64,000 bases of DNA from Maricaulis alexandrii (lineage in GTDB: Bacteria; Pseudomonadota; Alphaproteobacteria; Caulobacterales; Maricaulaceae), in NCBI RefSeq assembly GCF_005871165.1, contig NZ_SWKP01000003.1:372001-436000 (forward strand), read 5' to 3'. The translations under genes were made by a program, and so were the position numbers. This document shows, piece after piece, positions 28,013-36,789 of the stretch. The number at the start of each line of letters is the position of its first letter. The stretch's first letter is position 1. A model generated the notes under the pieces. It was not told where the DNA came from. It did not search any database and worked only from the letters and a program-made list of their open reading frames with translations.

Positions 28013-29614
28013 CTACCCGGCCCCTTCCGCCGGATAGTAGGTCGGCGAGCCCGGGCCGACCGGGAGGTCGAGGCCGAAGGCCCACAGGAAGAAGAAGCTC
28101 GACCAGATCAGGATGAAGAAGATCGTGTAGGGCAGCATCATCGCGATCAGCGTGCCGACGCCCAGGTTTTTGTCATAGCGCGTCGCCCAGGCGAGGATGA
28201 GGCCGAAATAGCTCATCATGGGCGTGATGATATTGGTGGTGCTGTCGCCGATCCGGTAGGCGGCCTGGATGACTTCCGGGGCATAGCCGATCAGCATCAG
28301 CATGGGCACGAAGATGGGAGCGGTCACCGCCCACTGCGCCGAGGCCGAGCCCAGCGACAGATTGATCACCGCACACATCAGGATGAAGAGGAAGAAGACC
28401 AGCGGGCCGGTCATGCCGGTATCCTGCAGGAATTGCGCGCCGGTGACGGCGGTGATGGCACCCAGATTGGTCCAGCCGAAAAAGGCCACGAACTGGGCGG
28501 CGAAGAAGACCAGTACGATATAGAGGCCCAGCGCGCTGATCGCGCCGGACATGGCGTGGATGACATCCCGGTCGGTCTTCATGACGCCGGTGGCGCGGCC
28601 ATAGGCATAGCCCGCGGCGATGAAGAAGATCAGGATCCAGACGACGAAGCCGCGGAAGAAGGGCGAGGCAATGCGGTCACCGGTCTCCGGATTGCGCAGC
28701 ACGCCCCATTCCGGTGCCAGGGTCAGCGCCATCAGGGCGAAGACGCCGAGAATGGCGATGCCGGCCCACATCAGGCCCTTGCGCTCGATGGCTTCGAGCG
28801 GTTGCATCATGTGCTTGTCCAGCACGGTCTCGTCGGCGCGCGAGGAATCGTAATTTCCGAGCTTGGGCTCGACGATGAAAATGGTGACCAGTGAGCCGAT
28901 CGCCGTGATCAAAAAGGTGGAGGCGAACATGAAATACCAGTTCGCCGTGGCCACGACCTCATAATCCGGATCGATCAGGCGGGCGGCTTCCTGGGTGATG
29001 CCGGCCAGCAGCGGGTCGATCGTGCCGATCAGGAGATTGGCACTATAGCCGCCGGAGACACCGGCAAAGGCGGCGGCCATGCCGGCGAGCGGGTGGCGGC
29101 CCAGGGCGTAGAAGATCGCGCCGGCCAGCGGGATGAGCACGACATAGCCCACTTCCGACGCCGTATTAGAGACGATGCCGGCGAAGACGATGGCCACGGT
29201 CACAACATGGCGCGGGGCAGACAGGACCATGGCGCGCACGGCGGCGGACAGGAGGCCCGACTTCTCGGCCACACCGACGCCGAGCATGGCGACCAGCACG
29301 ACGCCGAGCGGGGCGAAACCGGTGAAATTGGTGACCAGATTGGTCCAGATACGGCGGATGCCGTCACCGTCGAGCAGGCTGACCGCGCGGATCATGCCGT
29401 CCTCGGCGACACCGCGGGCGCCCGCCGGACGCGGATCCTCGACCGCCAGCCCCATCCAGCCGAACAGGCCGGACAGCAGCACGATACCAACGGCCAGCAG
29501 GGCGAACAGGGTGACCGGATGCGGCAGGAGATTGCCCAACCATTCCACCCCGTCCAGGAAACGGGTGAAGGCGCTGCGGCGCGGCTGCTCCGGTGTGGAC
29601 GGGCTGTTGCTCAT
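28013..29614 (-). CDS. abgT: AbgT-family transporter (first copy)
   Basis: Integral membrane transporter of the AbgT family. E. coli AbgT imports p-aminobenzoyl-glutamate, while MtrF/YdaH are reported to export antimetabolites; the substrate here cannot be read from sequence. The 533-residue protein has the family segments TNFTGFAPLGVVLVAMLGVG, FAGVSGGYSANLLIGTIDPL and, near the C-terminus, YRIGDSTTNIITPMM. It starts 35 bases downstream of the DUF1467 gene and may share its transcript. A second family member lies at 50445-52004. Confidence 0.88.
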   Translation of the reverse strand: MSNSPSTPEQPRRSAFTRFLDGVEWLGNLLPHPVTLFALLAVGIVLLSGLFGWMGLAVEDPRPAGARGVAEDGMIRAVSLLDGDGIRRIWTNLVTNFTGFAPLGVVLVAMLGVGVAEKSGLLSAAVRAMVLSAPRHVVTVAIVFAGIVSNTASEVGYVVLIPLAGAIFYALGRHPLAGMAAAFAGVSGGYSANLLIGTIDPLLAGITQEAARLIDPDYEVVATANWYFMFASTFLITAIGSLVTIFIVEPKLGNYDSSRADETVLDKHMMQPLEAIERKGLMWAGIAILGVFALMALTLAPEWGVLRNPETGDRIASPFFRGFVVWILIFFIAAGYAYGRATGVMKTDRDVIHAMSGAISALGLYIVLVFFAAQFVAFFGWTNLGAITAVTGAQFLQDTGMTGPLVFFLFILMCAVINLSLGSASAQWAVTAPIFVPMLMLIGYAPEVIQAAYRIGDSTTNIITPMMSYFGLILAWATRYDKNLGVGTLIAMMLPYTIFFILIWSSFFFLWAFGLDLPVGPGSPTYYPAEGAG

Positions 29615-29649
29615 GATTTCCCCCTTGGCGGCGCTGACGCGCCGTCTGA

Positions 29650-29994
29650 TTACCAGTGACCGCCGGTCGGCATGTATTGCGCGACGAGGCCGCTTTCATT
29701 GATGACGTAATAGACGATCCACACCCCTGATGTGGCAATGGTCGTCCACCAGCCCTTCTTCACCAGATTGGCCGCCACCGGTGCGCCCGGTTCGGAGCCC
29801 TCGACGATATCGCCCTCCTCCTCCTGGGAGCGCACGCCGACGGGCAGCATCATGAAGAAGACCAGCCACCACACGATCAGGAAGACAACGAGCCCGTTGA
29901 CCACGCCGACCCCGTCATCGCGGATGATGAAGCGCGACAGCCAAAGCAGGAAGGCCAGGCCCGGCAGGCCGTATTGGGTGATCCGCCAGAGCAT
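29650..29994 (-). CDS. DUF1467 family membrane protein
   Basis: A 114-residue protein with an N-terminal hydrophobic stretch, a second helix (VVFLIVWWLVFFMMLPVGV) followed by RSQEEEGDIVEGSEPGAPVA, and a third helix near residue 90. The LPVGVRSQEE...GAP pattern is that of DUF1467, whose function is unknown; it commonly sits beside mce and proS in alphaproteobacteria. Its ATG overlaps the mce stop by one base (TGATG). The first 25 residues are longer than in most family members, so the true start may be internal. Confidence 0.8.
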   Translation of the reverse strand: MLWRITQYGLPGLAFLLWLSRFIIRDDGVGVVNGLVVFLIVWWLVFFMMLPVGVRSQEEEGDIVEGSEPGAPVAANLVKKGWWTTIATSGVWIVYYVINESGLVAQYMPTGGHW

Positions 29995-30413
29995 CAGGCC
30001 GGCTCCTGCATCAGCTCGATGAGCTGGCCATGACTGTCCTTGGGATGGATGAAGATGACCGGCACGCCATGGGCGCCGATATAGGGCTCGCCCGTGCCCA
30101 GCACGGTGGCGCCCTTGGCCACCATCGCATCACGCGCGGTGGTGATGTCCGGCACTTCAAAGCACAAATGGTGCTGGCCGCCCTTGGGATTGCGCTCGAG
30201 GAATTTGTGGACCGGGCTGTCGGCGCCCGAGGGTTCCAGCAGCTCGATCTCCGAATTGTCCAGATGCACGAAGGCGACTTTCACACCGAGATGCGGGAAA
30301 TCCTTGGTCTCGGTGGCGTCGGTGGCGCCATAGAGATCGGCATAGGTCTTCTTGGCCGCTTCGATATCGGGCACGGCCACGCCGACATGGTTCAAACGTC
30401 CGATTTTCATCAC
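29994..30413 (-). CDS. mce: Methylmalonyl-CoA epimerase
   Basis: Interconverts (R)- and (S)-methylmalonyl-CoA in propionate breakdown. The 139-residue vicinal-oxygen-chelate protein starts GRLNHVGVAVPDIEAAKK and carries HLCFEVPDI and VIFIHPKDSHGQLIELMQ, which supply metal-binding His and Glu residues. It lies between rnj and the DUF1467 gene. The methylmalonyl-CoA mutase is not in the window. Confidence 0.93.
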   Translation of the reverse strand: MMKIGRLNHVGVAVPDIEAAKKTYADLYGATDATETKDFPHLGVKVAFVHLDNSEIELLEPSGADSPVHKFLERNPKGGQHHLCFEVPDITTARDAMVAKGATVLGTGEPYIGAHGVPVIFIHPKDSHGQLIELMQEPA

Positions 30414-30439
30414 TCAGATCTCCAGCACTCTATGTCTTT

Positions 30440-30573
30440 CTTCCCCATAGCATGGGGAAGTGGGCCGCGGCTCGCCGCGGGTCGATGGGGTGGCGCGCAG
30501 CACCTGAATACTCGCCGCTGAAGCGGCGCCCCTCCACCGCTTCGCGGTCCCCCTCCCCATTTTCATGGGGAGG
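30440..30573. repeat. Cluster of intergenic palindromes between rnj and mce
   Basis: Two copies of a TCCCCA...TGGGGA palindrome, CTTCCCCA-TAGCA-TGGGGAAG (30440-30460) and CCTCCCCA-N6-TGGGGAGG (30552-30573), flank a CCGCGGCTCGCCGCGG hairpin and GCCGCTGAAGCGGC. Related palindromes are at 55866-55886 and, as a half (CATGGGGAGGAAAAC), near 23720. It fills the 167-base gap in the rnj-mce transcript and may fold as stabilising or processing hairpins. Confidence 0.6.
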
Positions 30574-30580
30574 AAAAACA

Positions 30581-32263
30581 TCAAATCTCCAGCAGCATGA
30601 CGTCGATCCAGGGTTTCTTGCCCCAGATGCGGTTGGCTTCGCGGCGCACGGCGCGGCGGATTTCCTCTTCGGCGTATTCCAGATCGCGGCGATTGCGCGG
30701 GCTGAGCCGGTCATAGGTGCGCTCGGCCTCGTCGGCGAGCGCGTCCATGAATTCCTCATTGGAGAGGTTGGCGTCTTCGGCAACGCCCATGCAGCGCAGG
30801 TCCGGACCGGAGAGAAGCTCGCCTTTGCGGGACACGGCCATGGCGACAGTGATTTCACCGGCATAGGCCAGTTTGCGGCGCTCGCGCATGGAGTTCGCAT
30901 CGGCATCGGTGAGGAAATTGCCATCGACGTGGAGGCGGCCGGCGGGAGCTTCATCGATGATGGAGGCGGTGCCGTCGGACCGGATTTCCACCATGTCGCC
31001 ATTGCGCACGGTGACGGAATGCGGGACCTGGAGTTCGCGGGCGAAGGCGGCGTGCTCGATGAGGTGGCGGCGCTCGCCATGGACCGGGATGGCCACGGAA
31101 GGCTGGGCCCATTGATACATCTGGGCCAGCTCGTCACGGCAGGGATGGCCGGAGACGTGAACCGGGCGGTCCTTCTCGGTGATGATCTCCACGCCACGCT
31201 CGGCGAGCCGGTTCTGGAGCTGGAAAATGCCCAGATCATTGCCCGGAATCACGCGGCTGGAGAAGATGACGGTATCGCCCGGGCCGAGATTTACATTGCG
31301 ATGATTGCCCTCGGCAATGCGCGAGAGCGCGGCGCGGGGCTCGCCCTGGGACCCGGTGCACAGATAGAGGATTTTCTCCGGCGGGAAGAAGCCGGCCTCC
31401 TCTTCGGACACGAAATCCTGCACATGCTGCAAGAGGCCGACGGATTTGGCGGCGGCGGTCATGCGGTGCATGGAGCGGCCGATCAGGCAGACCCGGCGGC
31501 CATTGGCCTCGGCGGCCTCGATGGCGGACTGGAGGCGCGCGACATTGGAGGCAAAGGCGGCGATGGCGACCTTGCCGGTCGTGTTCTCAGACACGACCTT
31601 GACCAACTCCTCCTTCACCCCGGCTTCGGAACCGCTTTCCCCCTTGGAGAAGACATTGGTGCTGTCGCAGACCATGGCCAGCACCCCCTCCTCGCCCATG
31701 GCGGTCAGGGCGGAGACGTCGGTGCTTTCCCCGATCAGCGGATCGGGATCGATCTTCCAGTCGCCCGTGTGCAGGACGAGACCGGCCGGCGTGCGGATGG
31801 CGAGACCATTGGGTTCCGGAATGGAGTGGGTCAGCGTGACCAGCTGGATGTCGAAGGGGCCGAGATCGAAACGGCTGTCGAGTGCGATCTCGTGCAGCTC
31901 GACCTCGTCTTCCAGACCGTATTCATGCAGGCGGTCGCGGACCAGCCAGGCGGTGAAGGGCGTCGCCCAGATCGGGCAGCGCAGACGCCGCCAGAGATGC
32001 GCCACGGCGCCCATATGGTCTTCATGGGCATGGGTGAGAACCATGCCGATCAGATCCCCGGCGCGTTCCTCGATGAAGCGCGGATCGGGCATGATCAGAT
32101 CGACACCCGGCGTCGACAGATCGCCGAAGGTCACGCCGCAATCGACGATGATCCATTTGCGATCACGCTCCGGCCCATAGCCGTAGAGATTGAGATTCAT
32201 GCCGATTTCGTCGGACCCGCCCAGGGGCAGGAAGCAAAGGCTGTCGGGGTTGGTATCTGTCAC
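30581..32263 (-). CDS. rnj: Ribonuclease J
   Basis: Metallo-beta-lactamase-fold 5'-3' exo- and endoribonuclease acting in rRNA maturation and mRNA decay. The 560-residue protein has the metal site HAHEDHMGA (near residue 78), a beta-CASP domain with [10 protein letters not shown] and [16 protein letters not shown], and the late motif [16 protein letters not shown]. RNase J in this position, after coaX, is usual in alphaproteobacteria. It overlaps coaX by 4 bases. Confidence 0.94.
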   Translation of the reverse strand: MTDTNPDSLCFLPLGGSDEIGMNLNLYGYGPERDRKWIIVDCGVTFGDLSTPGVDLIMPDPRFIEERAGDLIGMVLTHAHEDHMGAVAHLWRRLRCPIWATPFTAWLVRDRLHEYGLEDEVELHEIALDSRFDLGPFDIQLVTLTHSIPEPNGLAIRTPAGLVLHTGDWKIDPDPLIGESTDVSALTAMGEEGVLAMVCDSTNVFSKGESGSEAGVKEELVKVVSENTTGKVAIAAFASNVARLQSAIEAAEANGRRVCLIGRSMHRMTAAAKSVGLLQHVQDFVSEEEAGFFPPEKILYLCTGSQGEPRAALSRIAEGNHRNVNLGPGDTVIFSSRVIPGNDLGIFQLQNRLAERGVEIITEKDRPVHVSGHPCRDELAQMYQWAQPSVAIPVHGERRHLIEHAAFARELQVPHSVTVRNGDMVEIRSDGTASIIDEAPAGRLHVDGNFLTDADANSMRERRKLAYAGEITVAMAVSRKGELLSGPDLRCMGVAEDANLSNEEFMDALADEAERTYDRLSPRNRRDLEYAEEEIRRAVRREANRIWGKKPWIDVMLLEI

Positions 32264-33042
32264 GATGTGAGGCGTCCGCCGTTGAGTTTCCAGACTTCCA
32301 ACAGGCCACGAATGGTCAGGTCGGGGTCATAATGATCGATGGTTTTGGATGCGCCTTCGAACAGGGAGACAACCCCGCCGGTGGCGATCACGGTGCAGGC
32401 TTGGTTCATCTCCGTCTTGAGACGGGACACCAGACCGTCGATGAGGTCGATATAGCCCCAGAACACGCCAGACTGCATGGCCGTCACCGTGTCCTTGCCC
32501 ATGACGGACTGGGGCTTGGCGATGGCCACACGCGGCAGTTTCGCCGCCGCGCCGTGCAGGGCCTGCATGGAGAGGTTGATGCCCGGCGCGATGATGCCGC
32601 CCTCGAAGGCGCCATCGGCCGCAATCACATCGAAGGTCGTGGCGGTGCCGCTGTCGATGATGATCAACGGGCCGGTATAGGCGGCGCGCGCTCCCAGCGC
32701 GTTGACGAGACGGTCGGCGCCGGCATCCTGGGGCCGTTCCAGCCGGACTTCGATATCCATCACCACGCCCGGTTCGCCGACGATGACCGGCTCGGCACTG
32801 AAATAACGGCGCGAGAGATTGCGCAAATTGAACAGGGCCTGGGGCACCACGGTGGAGATCACGCAATCGGTGATGTCCTCAAGCTTGCGGCCCTGCAGCG
32901 CCATGAGCTGGGACAGCCAGACAGCATGCTCGTCCGCCGTGCGGGTCGAGTCGGTACCGGAGCGCCAATGAGCGACCCAGTCTGTACCGTCATGGATGGC
33001 AAACAGCGTATTGGTATTGCCGCAATCGATGGCAAGCAGCAT
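32260..33042 (-). CDS. coaX: Type III pantothenate kinase
   Basis: First step of coenzyme A synthesis. The 260-residue ASKHA-fold protein shows the phosphate-binding [14 protein letters not shown] at the N-terminus, [11 protein letters not shown], and [14 protein letters not shown], all typical of CoaX and unlike CoaA. It lies between birA (17 bases) and rnj (overlap). Confidence 0.95.
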   Translation of the reverse strand: MLLAIDCGNTNTLFAIHDGTDWVAHWRSGTDSTRTADEHAVWLSQLMALQGRKLEDITDCVISTVVPQALFNLRNLSRRYFSAEPVIVGEPGVVMDIEVRLERPQDAGADRLVNALGARAAYTGPLIIIDSGTATTFDVIAADGAFEGGIIAPGINLSMQALHGAAAKLPRVAIAKPQSVMGKDTVTAMQSGVFWGYIDLIDGLVSRLKTEMNQACTVIATGGVVSLFEGASKTIDHYDPDLTIRGLLEVWKLNGGRLTS

Positions 33043-33059
33043 GCCGGTCGTCCTTGTGG

Positions 33060-33812
33060 TTATGTCGTGTGCCCGGTCGGGAAAAACACGTCCCCTGCCG
33101 AGATATACCGTCGGCCGCCGCCGTCCAAGTCCAGCCGCAGTGCGCCATCGGGTCCCAGGTCGGCAAATGTGCCATGCAGGGTTTCGCTGGACAGCCGCAC
33201 TTCACAGGCTTCGCCCAGGCCGTGGGCACGAACCAGCCAGCCATCGCGGACCGGGCCGAACCCGTTGCTGACCCAGCGCTCGCGCCAGGTTTCGAAGCGA
33301 TCCACCAGATGGCCCAGGGCGGTTTCCCTGTCCAGGCTGGCGCCGGCAGCTTTCAGGGAAATCGCGGGACGTTCGGCATCATCGGGATGATGGACGAGAT
33401 TGAGACCGATCCCGATCGCGACCCACAGCCCGCCGCCCGGAGCCGGACCGCTTTCCAGCAGGATGCCGCAGGCCTTGCGGCCATCGACCAGGAGGTCGTT
33501 GGGCCATTTCACTTTTGTGCGAGCCCGGTCGCCCAGGGCGATATCACAGACCTCGGCCGCCGCCAGGGCGGCGAGGAAGGACAATTCTCCGGCCAAGGCT
33601 GCCGGTCCGGACAGGGTGTAGAGCCCGGTGGTGAAGAGATTGCCGTCCAGCCCGGTCCAGGCGCGGCCGCGCCGACCGCGGCCGGCGGTCTGTTCGCGGG
33701 TGGCGATCCAGAGCGGCCCGCGCTCGCCCGACAGGGCCCGCTCCCGCGCTTCGGCATTCGTCGAAGCGCAGGTGTCGAGCCAGTCGGTACGAGGCGTTGG
33801 AGCCGGGGTCAC
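33060..33812 (-). CDS. birA: Biotin-acetyl-CoA-carboxylase ligase, monofunctional
   Basis: Activates biotin to biotinyl-AMP and attaches it to the biotin carrier protein. The 250-residue protein begins directly with the catalytic domain: GRGRRGR (residues 44-50) and KWPNDLLVD (102-110). The helix-turn-helix domain of E. coli BirA is absent, so it is a class I ligase and should not repress bio genes. It is 7 bases downstream of nuoN, the last nuo gene. Confidence 0.94.
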   Translation of the reverse strand: MTPAPTPRTDWLDTCASTNAEARERALSGERGPLWIATREQTAGRGRRGRAWTGLDGNLFTTGLYTLSGPAALAGELSFLAALAAAEVCDIALGDRARTKVKWPNDLLVDGRKACGILLESGPAPGGGLWVAIGIGLNLVHHPDDAERPAISLKAAGASLDRETALGHLVDRFETWRERWVSNGFGPVRDGWLVRAHGLGEACEVRLSSETLHGTFADLGPDGALRLDLDGGGRRYISAGDVFFPTGHTT

Positions 33813-33819
33813 ACCAGCG

Positions 33820-35262
33820 TCAGAGCGTGGCCAGGCCGACGGAATAGGCGCGGAAGACCAGCCAGCCGATGACCGGCAGGAGCAGGACCGTGGCCAGGCC
33901 GGCCAGGCGCGTCACCCAGTAGACACTGACAGCAGCGGGAACGAATTCCACCTCGCCCTCATCGAACCAGACCGTCTTCACGACCCGCAGATAGTAGGCC
34001 GCGCCCACCACGGAGAAGAGAACGGCCAGGACGGCGAGGATCAGCATGCCTTCCTGCACGGCGGCGAAGACGACAAAGAACTTGCCGAAGAAGCCCACCA
34101 TGAAGGGCAGACCGCCAATGGAGAACATCAGCGCGGTGATCGACCAGCCCAGGCCCGGATTGCGCTGGGCAATGCCGGCCAGGTCGGAGATCTGCTCGAC
34201 CATGCCTTCACGCGTCCGCATGGACAGGATGGCGCCGAAAGAGCCGATCACGCCGATCATGTAGAGGATCATGTAGACCAGCAGCGCCCACAGACCGGTC
34301 TGGCTGGCCGAGGCGATCGCCACCAGGGCATAGCCCATGTTGGAGATCGAGGAATAGGCCATCAGACGCTTGATATTGGTCTGGGTCAGCGCGCCGAAGG
34401 CACCGATGCCCATGGACAGGACCGCGACGATCCAGATCACGTCACGCCATTGCTCGACCATGCCGCCGAAGGGCTCGATCAGGACGCGGGCCAGCAGCAC
34501 GATGGCCGCCATTTTCGGAGCCGTCGCGAAGAAGGCCGTGACCGGGGTCGGGGCACCTTCATAGACGTCCGGCGTCCACATGTGGAAGGGCGCAGCGGAG
34601 ACCTTGAAGGCCAGGCCGCAGATCACGAAGACCAGGCCGAAGGTCAGGCCGACCGAAGGGCCGGACTGGACGGCGATCGCGATCTCGTTGAATCCCGTGG
34701 CACCGGCAAAACCGTAGACCAGGGAGGAGCCGTAGAGCAGCAGGCCGGAAGACAGGGCGCCGAGCACGAAATATTTCAGGCCGGCTTCCGAGGCACGCAG
34801 GCTGTCGCGGTTGAAGGCGGCCAGCACATAGAGCGACAGGGATTGCAGCTCGATGCCCATATACATGGAGATCAGGTCGTTCGCGGACACCATCATGAAC
34901 ATGCCGGTGACGGCGAGCGTCATCAGCACGGAATACTCGATCTTGCCGAGCTTTTCCGCCTTCAGATAGGGCATGGCCAGCAGCAGCGCGATGGCCGCCA
35001 CGACACCGATCGCGACTTTCGAGAAGCGCGCCAGACCGTCGAAGATGAAGCCGCCATCGAAGGCCTGGCCTTCACCGGTGACCAGGAAGAGCGAGGCCAG
35101 ACCGGCCCCGGCGAGCAGGACCACAGCCAGCCATTGCACCAGCTTGTTGGCGCCCTCGCCCTTCATGAACACGCCCAACATGAGCAGCGCCATGGCGCCG
35201 CCTGCCAGAAGCAGTTCCGGAATGAGCAGGGACAGGTCCTGAGAAAGCATGTCCGCCGTCAT
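33820..35262 (-). CDS. nuoN: NADH-quinone oxidoreductase subunit N
   Basis: Antiporter-like membrane subunit of complex I. The 480-residue protein has about 14 hydrophobic helices, with the conserved Lys/Glu-containing segments FHMWTPDVYEGAPTPVTAFF and IKRLMAYSSISNMGYALVAI. Last subunit gene of the operon, 12 bases after nuoM. Confidence 0.96.
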   Translation of the reverse strand: MTADMLSQDLSLLIPELLLAGGAMALLMLGVFMKGEGANKLVQWLAVVLLAGAGLASLFLVTGEGQAFDGGFIFDGLARFSKVAIGVVAAIALLLAMPYLKAEKLGKIEYSVLMTLAVTGMFMMVSANDLISMYMGIELQSLSLYVLAAFNRDSLRASEAGLKYFVLGALSSGLLLYGSSLVYGFAGATGFNEIAIAVQSGPSVGLTFGLVFVICGLAFKVSAAPFHMWTPDVYEGAPTPVTAFFATAPKMAAIVLLARVLIEPFGGMVEQWRDVIWIVAVLSMGIGAFGALTQTNIKRLMAYSSISNMGYALVAIASASQTGLWALLVYMILYMIGVIGSFGAILSMRTREGMVEQISDLAGIAQRNPGLGWSITALMFSIGGLPFMVGFFGKFFVVFAAVQEGMLILAVLAVLFSVVGAAYYLRVVKTVWFDEGEVEFVPAAVSVYWVTRLAGLATVLLLPVIGWLVFRAYSVGLATL

Positions 35263-35274
35263 GGCTCGCCTCTC

Positions 35275-36789
35275 CTACTGGGCCGCGGCGGGCAGAGCCG
35301 CCTGGTATTGGTTGATCAGATTCTCGACCGAAGCCGCGGTGATGTCGGTGACCATGGTCGACGAGATGCCGAGCCACAGCGTCATGATGATGAGCGGGAT
35401 GAAGATCGCCCATTCCATGCGGTTGATGTCGGTGATGTTTTCCAGCTTGGGATTGGTGATCTCACCGAACACGACATTGCGATAGACGGTCAGCATGTAC
35501 ATGGCCGACAGGATGACGCCGACGGCGGCACCGGTGGCGATCCACCAGGACACCTGGAAGGCCCCGACCATGGTCATGATCTCGCCGACAAAGCCGGATG
35601 TGCCGGGCAGGCCGACATTGGCCATGGTGAACAGGCCGAAGATCACCGCAAACACCGGCATGCGATGCACGAGGCCGCCATAGAAGGCGATTTCGCGGGT
35701 GTGCATGCGGTCATAGATGACGCCGACGCAGAGGAAGAGCGCGCCGGAGATGAAACCGTGGGAGATCATCTGGAAGATGGCGCCCTGCACCCCGGTCTCG
35801 TTCATCGCGAACAGGCCCATCGTCACGAAACCCATGTGGGCGACGGAGGAATAGGCGATCAGCTTCTTGATGTCGGTCTGCCGGAAGGCCACCAGCGAGG
35901 TGTAGATGATGGCAATGATCGACAGGGCGAAGACCAGCGGGGCGAAATAGTCCGAGGCTTCCGGGAACATGGGCAGCGAGAAGCGCAGGAAGCCATAGCC
36001 GCCCATTTTCAGCAGGATGCCGGCCAGGATGACCGAGCCCGCCGTCGGGGCCTGCACGTGGGCGTCCGGTAGCCAGGTATGGACCGGCCACATCGGCATC
36101 TTCACCGCGAAGGAGGCGAAGAAGGCCAGCCACATCCACATCTGCGCATTGCGCGCGAACTCGTGATCCAGCAGCACGGTGATGTCGGTCGTGCCGGCCT
36201 GCAGGAACATGTAGATCATCGCCACCAGCATGAGCACGGAGCCCAGCAGGGTGTAGAGGAAGAATTTGAACGCGGCATAGACGCGGTTCTGGCCACCCCA
36301 GACACCGATGATGATGAACATCGGGATCAGGCCACCTTCGAAGAAGATGTAGAAGACCACCAGGTCGAGCGCGCAGAACACGCCGATGACCAGGGTTTCC
36401 AGCAGCAGGAAGGCGATCATGTAATCCGCGACGCGCTTCTGGATCGCGCCGGACGCCATGATGCAGAGCGGCATCAGGAAAGCGGTCAGCACGACGAAGA
36501 GCACGGACAGGCCGTCGACACCGAGGCGGTAGCCCAGACCGATCTGGGACAGCCATTCGATCTCATGGACGAACTGGAAGCCGGCCGTGTCCTGATCGAA
36601 GCTGAACAGCAGGATCAGGGACAGGGCCAGCGTCACCATGGTCGCCACCCAGGCCACCATGCGCGAATTCTTGTCGATCTGCGCCTGGTCTTCAGCCCGG
36701 GCAGTGAATCGGAAGATCGCGATAACCAGCGCACCCAGGGCCGGGACGAAGGTCAGGATCGAAAGAAAGGCTTCGAACTCGCCAAACAT
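35275..36789 (-). CDS. nuoM: NADH-quinone oxidoreductase subunit M
   Basis: Proton-pumping antiporter-like subunit of the complex I membrane arm. The 504-residue, 14-helix protein has the conserved [20 protein letters not shown] and [19 protein letters not shown] segments. Its start directly abuts the nuoL stop. Confidence 0.97.
   Translation of the reverse strand: MFGEFEAFLSILTFVPALGALVIAIFRFTARAEDQAQIDKNSRMVAWVATMVTLALSLILLFSFDQDTAGFQFVHEIEWLSQIGLGYRLGVDGLSVLFVVLTAFLMPLCIMASGAIQKRVADYMIAFLLLETLVIGVFCALDLVVFYIFFEGGLIPMFIIIGVWGGQNRVYAAFKFFLYTLLGSVLMLVAMIYMFLQAGTTDITVLLDHEFARNAQMWMWLAFFASFAVKMPMWPVHTWLPDAHVQAPTAGSVILAGILLKMGGYGFLRFSLPMFPEASDYFAPLVFALSIIAIIYTSLVAFRQTDIKKLIAYSSVAHMGFVTMGLFAMNETGVQGAIFQMISHGFISGALFLCVGVIYDRMHTREIAFYGGLVHRMPVFAVIFGLFTMANVGLPGTSGFVGEIMTMVGAFQVSWWIATGAAVGVILSAMYMLTVYRNVVFGEITNPKLENITDINRMEWAIFIPLIIMTLWLGISSTMVTDITAASVENLINQYQAALPAAAQ

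Noticed and set aside
33628-36072. Long plus-strand open frame of over 800 codons
   Set aside because: It lies opposite birA, nuoN and nuoM and has the His/Gln/Asp/Arg-rich composition typical of the antisense frame of GC-rich genes; no domain is visible.
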